Of a DNA stretch of 64,000 nt, positions 59,137-64,000 are shown in pieces. The translations under genes were made by a program, and so were the position numbers. The notes beneath the pieces are model-generated. The model worked only from the letters and a program-made list of their open reading frames with translations, did no database searches and was not told the DNA's origin. This DNA comes from Cryptomeria japonica (taxonomy: Eukaryota > Streptophyta > Pinopsida > Cupressales > Cupressaceae): assembly GCF_030272615.1 (NCBI RefSeq), contig NC_081410.1, positions 112,730,433 to 112,794,432 on the forward strand, in the 5' to 3' direction. Every line of letters begins with the position of its first letter. Position 1 is the stretch's first letter.

Positions 59137-61014
59137 CATGGCATACTGGTGCATTGGTATATCATATACACGTACGTGTATACATAACTCTCCACTAGTG
59201 TTAAACTTAAAAAAATTATCAGGATTTTCTAGATTTGTCATCAGATGCCAGCTAGCAAAATCTTCCTTTATAAAAGGCTCTCGTGATAGATACATATTAT
59301 CAAGGGTCATTATTAACCTTCTACGTAGACTAGTATATTCTTGAATATACAAAGTTATTTATTTAGCTACTTTCACAAGCTTTCTCATTTCATTCAAAAG
59401 GGGGAGAATACCAGTCAGTGTTAGGAGTGTCTCTACATCACTTAACCTATGTAAATTCTCAGAATCTTTGTCTACTAACCCTTGTTCGTACATTAGTCCA
59501 ATCAGGGATTTATATTAAGAGAAAAATCTTTCTGTTGGCCCTCGCAAGGAGATCCATTTGGTATCAACATCCTTAAGAAGCTGTTTCCATTGGTTATTCC
59601 CATGGAATTTTTTTGATATTTTGCAAATCATTTGGGACTTCGACAGAAGAATGAGTATAGCTCGCAAACTAGATTTTCAACTCTAGCCACTGAATCAAAT
59701 TTTCTCACAATTCTAAAAGATAAATTCAATCTGTGGGCCATGCAGTGAATGCCAATCACGTAGGGTGAAATAGAAGTTTGTAGCTTTGCACAAAGACCAT
59801 TCCTATGACCTTGAAACACTGCAGTTCCATCAGCTCCTACACATACCAACTTTTTGGTAATTGATAAGTCATGAATACTGCCAGACTATTTTAAATATTT
59901 CTTAACTAACTCAAATGTATTTTGCACTGTGGAATTCTCCTTTATTTTAACAACACAGAGTAAAGGAGATTGGTGGACATGATTCCTTACAGTATACACA
60001 TGCATACATAACCAAGAAGCATTATCTACTGCTATAACTTCATCTAAAGATAATGCAATAAAGTTTGACTGTTTAATTTATTTTCCTTTACATCATCTTT
60101 TTCCATATTGGAGCAAGACAACTTGCCCATTCCCATCCACTATTTTTTGACCAATGCAATTGAGGAAATCTAGGAACATTCAAAAATCTTAATAAAATAG
60201 CAAAGTCAAGGTACTCTGACATATAGGACGACCATTTTTCAAAACATGAAAAACAACACTCAACTAAACAATTTTTGAGTTGAATTTTTTTGACATCATA
60301 TGTTTGAATTGAGCCTTAATCAAACCTCGACGTTTATCATTCTTCTCCTCGCTTTGCATATGCTCTTTATACTCTTCTTCATACTTAACATGTTTACATT
60401 CTTCTTTTGTTTTCCATCTAATCATGGATCATTCTTTTCCATGTATGATTTGTTTTTCATACACTTTACTGATATGCTTCTCTATGGTGTCCAATTTTAG
60501 CTACAACTTCTTGTCCCTTTTTAGTTTCTAACAACAGATCGTACACTTGAATTTTGTTGAAGGCTCATCTTTGTTTGGATTTGGCACTTCTTCAATGAAT
60601 GGGTACCTTGACACCCAATCCAACTGAAAATTCCTTGTCATTTCCCACTCGCGGCTCGATTTTGATTTTCCTTTTCTTTTTCCCTTTTGTGTACTTTCAA
60701 CAACATCATCTACACCTTTCTCAGCAACATCATCTGGGTCAATCACATCAACGTTGCCCGCGACATTGACATCAACCTTAATTGACTTATTTTGACTATT
60801 CTGGGAATCAAATTCCATTGGAACATTAGATGCGACATTGGGACCTGTCTCAATTATCTCATTTTGATCTTTCTTGGAGGTTTCTCCTTCAACAATATTT
60901 TTTGGTGCATCTGTAACTACATATAATGTACCTCCATCTGATGGACTGCCAATATTAACATTACCAAAGTATGACCTTACTATTTCTGTGCTTTGATGGC
61001 CTTCCTTCAACACT
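59137..61014 (-). pseudogene. hAT-type transposase relic, copy 3 (C-terminus missing)
   Basis: Minus-strand relic matching copy 1 (1-1455) and copy 2 (49844-51690). The frame 61013-60528 gives the longest N-terminus: GHQSTEIVRSYFGNVNIG, then KGKRKGKSKSSREWEM, FQLDWVSRYPFIEEVPN and F-x-C-x2-C. The 59849-59628 frame carries CVGADGTAVFQGHRNG and HCMAHRLNL. The 59352-59134 frame carries the middle block (LRRLIMTLDNMYLSREPF). Everything downstream of the equivalent of 49844 is absent because of the junction at 59137. Confidence 0.78.
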
Positions 61015-61350
61015 TTAAGGACTCTTGATGTTTGACATCTCTCAAGAACTACAAACTAAACCTCAAGGGAAGTTCTTCAGCCGAATTAAAACCCACATGC
61101 CAGGGCTTAAGGAATAAACCAACATGATTGTAAAAATAGGGTCCTCCTTCAAAAACCCGATTTCGATCAACCATGCTAGAAAAAACATCCATGAAATAGC
61201 TATTCACAACCATCATAATCTCCATGTCACGCTCAATGTGCCAAGAATGAAGAATCTAGGATTTTAACGTGGAAAGAGAAATACGGATCCCAAGAAATTT
61301 ACAAAGCCCAATAGTCATAGTTTTTGCCTTGTTTTTGCCGTTGAATCGCA
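61015..61350 (-). pseudogene. DUF4283-like fragment, second copy
   Basis: Same fragment as 1456-1780 and in the same position upstream of the hAT relic. Here it is interrupted (no long frame) and carries a small duplication of TTTTTGCC near 61320-61337. It shows that hAT plus DUF4283 piece plus segment B were duplicated together. Confidence 0.5.
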
Positions 61351-62152
61351 TAACCTATGAATTTGTGAAACTTGTTCTAGATAATGATGCCATTATTGAC
61401 TATAAAGATTTGTGCTCGATGACTCTTAAGCTCTAATGACCTTTAGCTGTAATACGAGGTTAAAGGAAGAGGCAAGAAGAATATGTAATGTTTACATTCA
61501 AAAGACTCTCCTAAAACAAAGAATTTATGGAGATAAGAGAAACAGAGCAGACCAAAGCTAGAGAAGTGAAATCTTGCATGTATGAGTAAGATGAAGAAGC
61601 TTTGGAAAGAGAGAGAGAGGGCTATGGAGGAGTAAAAGGACTTTTAGTTAGGGTTAATTCCAATATTATTTTTATTCTGCGGTCAGTCCTATTGAATACA
61701 AAAAATGGAGCTATATGTTCCTAGGAAAAATAGAAGTCTCACATGTATAACTATAAGTTCTAAGATGATCTTGAGAATAGGATGCCGCAGGCATCCCTAC
61801 TAGCTTAGGGATCTTTAGATCTATGTTACAGTATGCATGGCTTTTAATTATGAACTTTGGAAGGTAGTAAAAAAGGTAGAAAAAAATTATAGACTATCTA
61901 TTTGTATGTAGTTTCTATAATTTATATTCCGAAATCTTCACCCACAATTAAATTTCTTATTGAATATAAATTTGTTTGATATGCTTTCATATCATCTAGT
62001 ATGACATCTTGCATTTCCAGCCAGAGTAAATAGAATACATCCAATATTGGTAACCTGCATCCAAAATTTTCTTCAAAGCATAAATAGAGAACAACAAAGA
62101 TGGTTGTCTCAATCAATGCAAAAAGTCTGTCATGAACTTTCTTTCATTCTGT
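61351..62152. repeat. Low-copy repeat, segment B (copy 3)
   Basis: Colinear with 1790-2567. It ends at 62150-62152 (TGT), where the sequence jumps straight to the equivalent of 11289. Segment C is therefore missing from this copy. Confidence 0.82.
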
Positions 62153-62289
62153 GCAACAAAGGTCTCAATGGAGAAGTGATAGTTTTAAATCAACCATGCA
62201 TCCACTTATAATGATACAAACATGATTGAACTAGAACCTCTAAATCAAGAAGATATTTTGGCTCCATTATCAACAAGTTCATGTTATGT

Positions 62290-63360
62290 TTTCAATAGGG
62301 ATAGAGGGAGAGATAGGGCTAGAAAGAGGGAGAGAGAGGAGGGAATCTAGTGAGAGAGAGAGGGGTAAGAAGATAGAGATAAGGAGGAAGATGAAAATAT
62401 AAATTGAGATGGAGAGGGACATGGAGAAAAGGAGAGGGGGAGGTAAAGAGAGAGAGGAGATGGATATGCAGAAATGCAAGAGATAAATATATATAGAGAG
62501 GGAGACATAAAAAGTTGGAGATATAAATAAAAAGTGATATATAAAGATAGGTAGAGAGAGGGAGAAATATAAGGGTAGAGAGAGACAAAAAAATAATGAG
62601 ATAGAAATAGATGTAGAGATGGAACAAAAAATATGGAGAAGTAGAGATGAAGATAGAGAAAGAGAAGAAAAGGGAGACAAATAGATATATAGAGATAGAG
62701 AGAGGTAGAGGAGGTGATAAAGATAGAGACAAATAGAGAGAAAAAGAAAAATATATGAAAAGATATCTAGAGGAACAAGGAGATATAAATAGATATAAAT
62801 GGCGAGATGGAGTGAAAGAGAGAGATATATAAAGAGATATAGAGAGGGGGAGAGAAACAAAGATAGAGAGATACAAATAGAGATGGAGAGGGAGAAAGAG
62901 AGAGAGGGAGAGAGAAAATGGAAGAGATGAAGATATATGGGAAGAGGAAGAGATAGATATAGTTGCATGGGAGGAGAAAGGGAGAAATATGTAGAGATAG
63001 AAAGATCAATATATGGGAGTGAGAGATGGAGAAATGGGTAAAGATAGAGAGAGGGAGGGAGAGAAAGGGAGACATATAGTTAATGGAGGAAGAGAGAGAG
63101 AGAGTGTAGGGGGAGAGGTAAGGAGGAAAAGAGGGAGAGATATAGATACAATGGAAGAGATAGAGAGGGATAGAGAAAGAGATAGGAGAGAGATAGAGAC
63201 ACATAGGTAGAGAAAGATATGAAGAGGGACAAAGAGGTATATAAATAGAAAGATAATGAGGGAAGGAGAAAGAGGGAGTTAGAGGGGAAAGAGAAATAGA
63301 GACATAGAGATAAAGAGTAAGTGAGATGGAGTAAACAAGATAGAGGTAGAGTTTATGAGA
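62290..63360. repeat. ~1-kb polypurine (GA-rich) tract, copy 3
   Basis: Colinear with 11431-12450. The AG run at about 63089-63103 is only about 7-8 units against 29 in copy 1. A further ~90 bp of purine-rich sequence (about 63104-63200) is not in copy 1. Minus-strand open frames of up to 229 codons are low-complexity artefacts. Confidence 0.9.
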
Positions 63361-64000
63361 TAAATAATTAAAAAATAAATTGATTCTAACTACTTTGAAT
63401 CATTATTTGTAATTCCATAAAAAGACATTAATAGTTAAAATAAATTTTAAACTTAAATATAAATTAAATTCAAACCTATTAAAAGAATAAAAAAATCAAT
63501 TCCTAATTTTATGATTTATTTAATCTAACTTATATATTTCTATTTACTTTTAATTATTATTAATCATTTCATTTAAAAAAACCTAAATAATTAAATAAAA
63601 AACCTTAATTCTAAATTAAAATGAAACCTATTAAAAAGATAAAAAATCAATTCATAATTTTTTGATTGATTTAATTCAACTTATATATGCATAATAATAA
63701 TTATTAATATTATTAAAAATTTCATATTATATATTAAAATTAACTACTTATATTTTATATATTACAATATAACAATTATTAAAATAAATGATTAAAGAAC
63801 AATAAATATTATAAAAGCAACCCGAATCCATTGTCCTTACATCATTTACTGGATCGTCGAGATAATGACCATTGAATGGAGACACAATGGCCTCTATGAT
63901 AAGGGCCATTCATTGGCTTGTGCACCATTCATAAAAATCAACTCATGAAAATCAATTAAAAGCATTAATTAAAAATAAAGAGGCTCTAAGGAATAGAAGC
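63361..64000. repeat. AT-rich spacer at the window end
   Basis: Colinear with 12451-13170 and running off the window in the equivalent of segment D. No coding potential. Confidence 0.72.

Overview
The window looks like repeat-dense, gene-poor nuclear DNA of a seed plant, most likely a gymnosperm. It is AT-rich and carries plant-type L1 LINEs with an RNase H domain, Tnt1/Tork-like Copia elements, a tRNA-derived SINE, hAT transposase relics and Arabidopsis-type telomere-like motifs. I found no intact host gene. The only identifiable host-gene sequence is a broken cytochrome P450 fragment. Nothing bacterial, and no CRISPR or operon structure, is present.

Layout. 1-1455: truncated hAT transposase relic (-) with an adjoining DUF4283-like fragment. 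1781-2918 and 10888-15180: a low-copy repeat (segments B-C-purine tract-D-E). A near-full-length L1 LINE (2919-10872, -, 15-bp target-site duplication) interrupts it, as does a SINE (14992-15122). 15.18-28.92 kb: a second L1 LINE (+), split by a solo LTR (15618-17125) and by a very young Copia element (20647-26638). 28.92-31.59 kb and 36.84-40.74 kb: further copies of the low-copy repeat (F-D-B-C-D-E-F). They are separated by an insert holding the P450 fragment and a Copia 3' half. 40.75-47.72 kb: broken genes of two families I cannot assign, an L1 3' fragment, three tandem ~0.43-kb repeats, and a 624-bp insertion with a 14-bp target-site duplication. 47.73-48.79 kb: an LTR-like sequence. 48.96-51.69 kb: the most complete hAT relic. 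51.7-55.4 kb: non-coding, with 262-bp and 105-bp tandem repeats. 55.37-58.49 kb: a long broken gene of unknown family. 59.14-64.0 kb: a third hAT relic followed by the B and purine-tract segments, colinear with the start of the window.

The window therefore reads as a layered record. An older tandem or segmental duplication made several paralogous copies. Paralogues that lack an insertion serve as empty sites for LINE 1 and the SINE. Solo-LTR, Copia and LINE insertions followed. Most nonsense codons in the LINEs and Copia are TAG, as expected from decay of methylated cytosines, though this is inference. The least explained content is the two unassigned gene families (40.9-42.7, 44.2-44.9, 47.1-47.7 and 55.4-58.5 kb), the short repeated reading frame at 45.3-46.6 kb, and an RG-rich broken reading frame in the 3' region of LINE 1.
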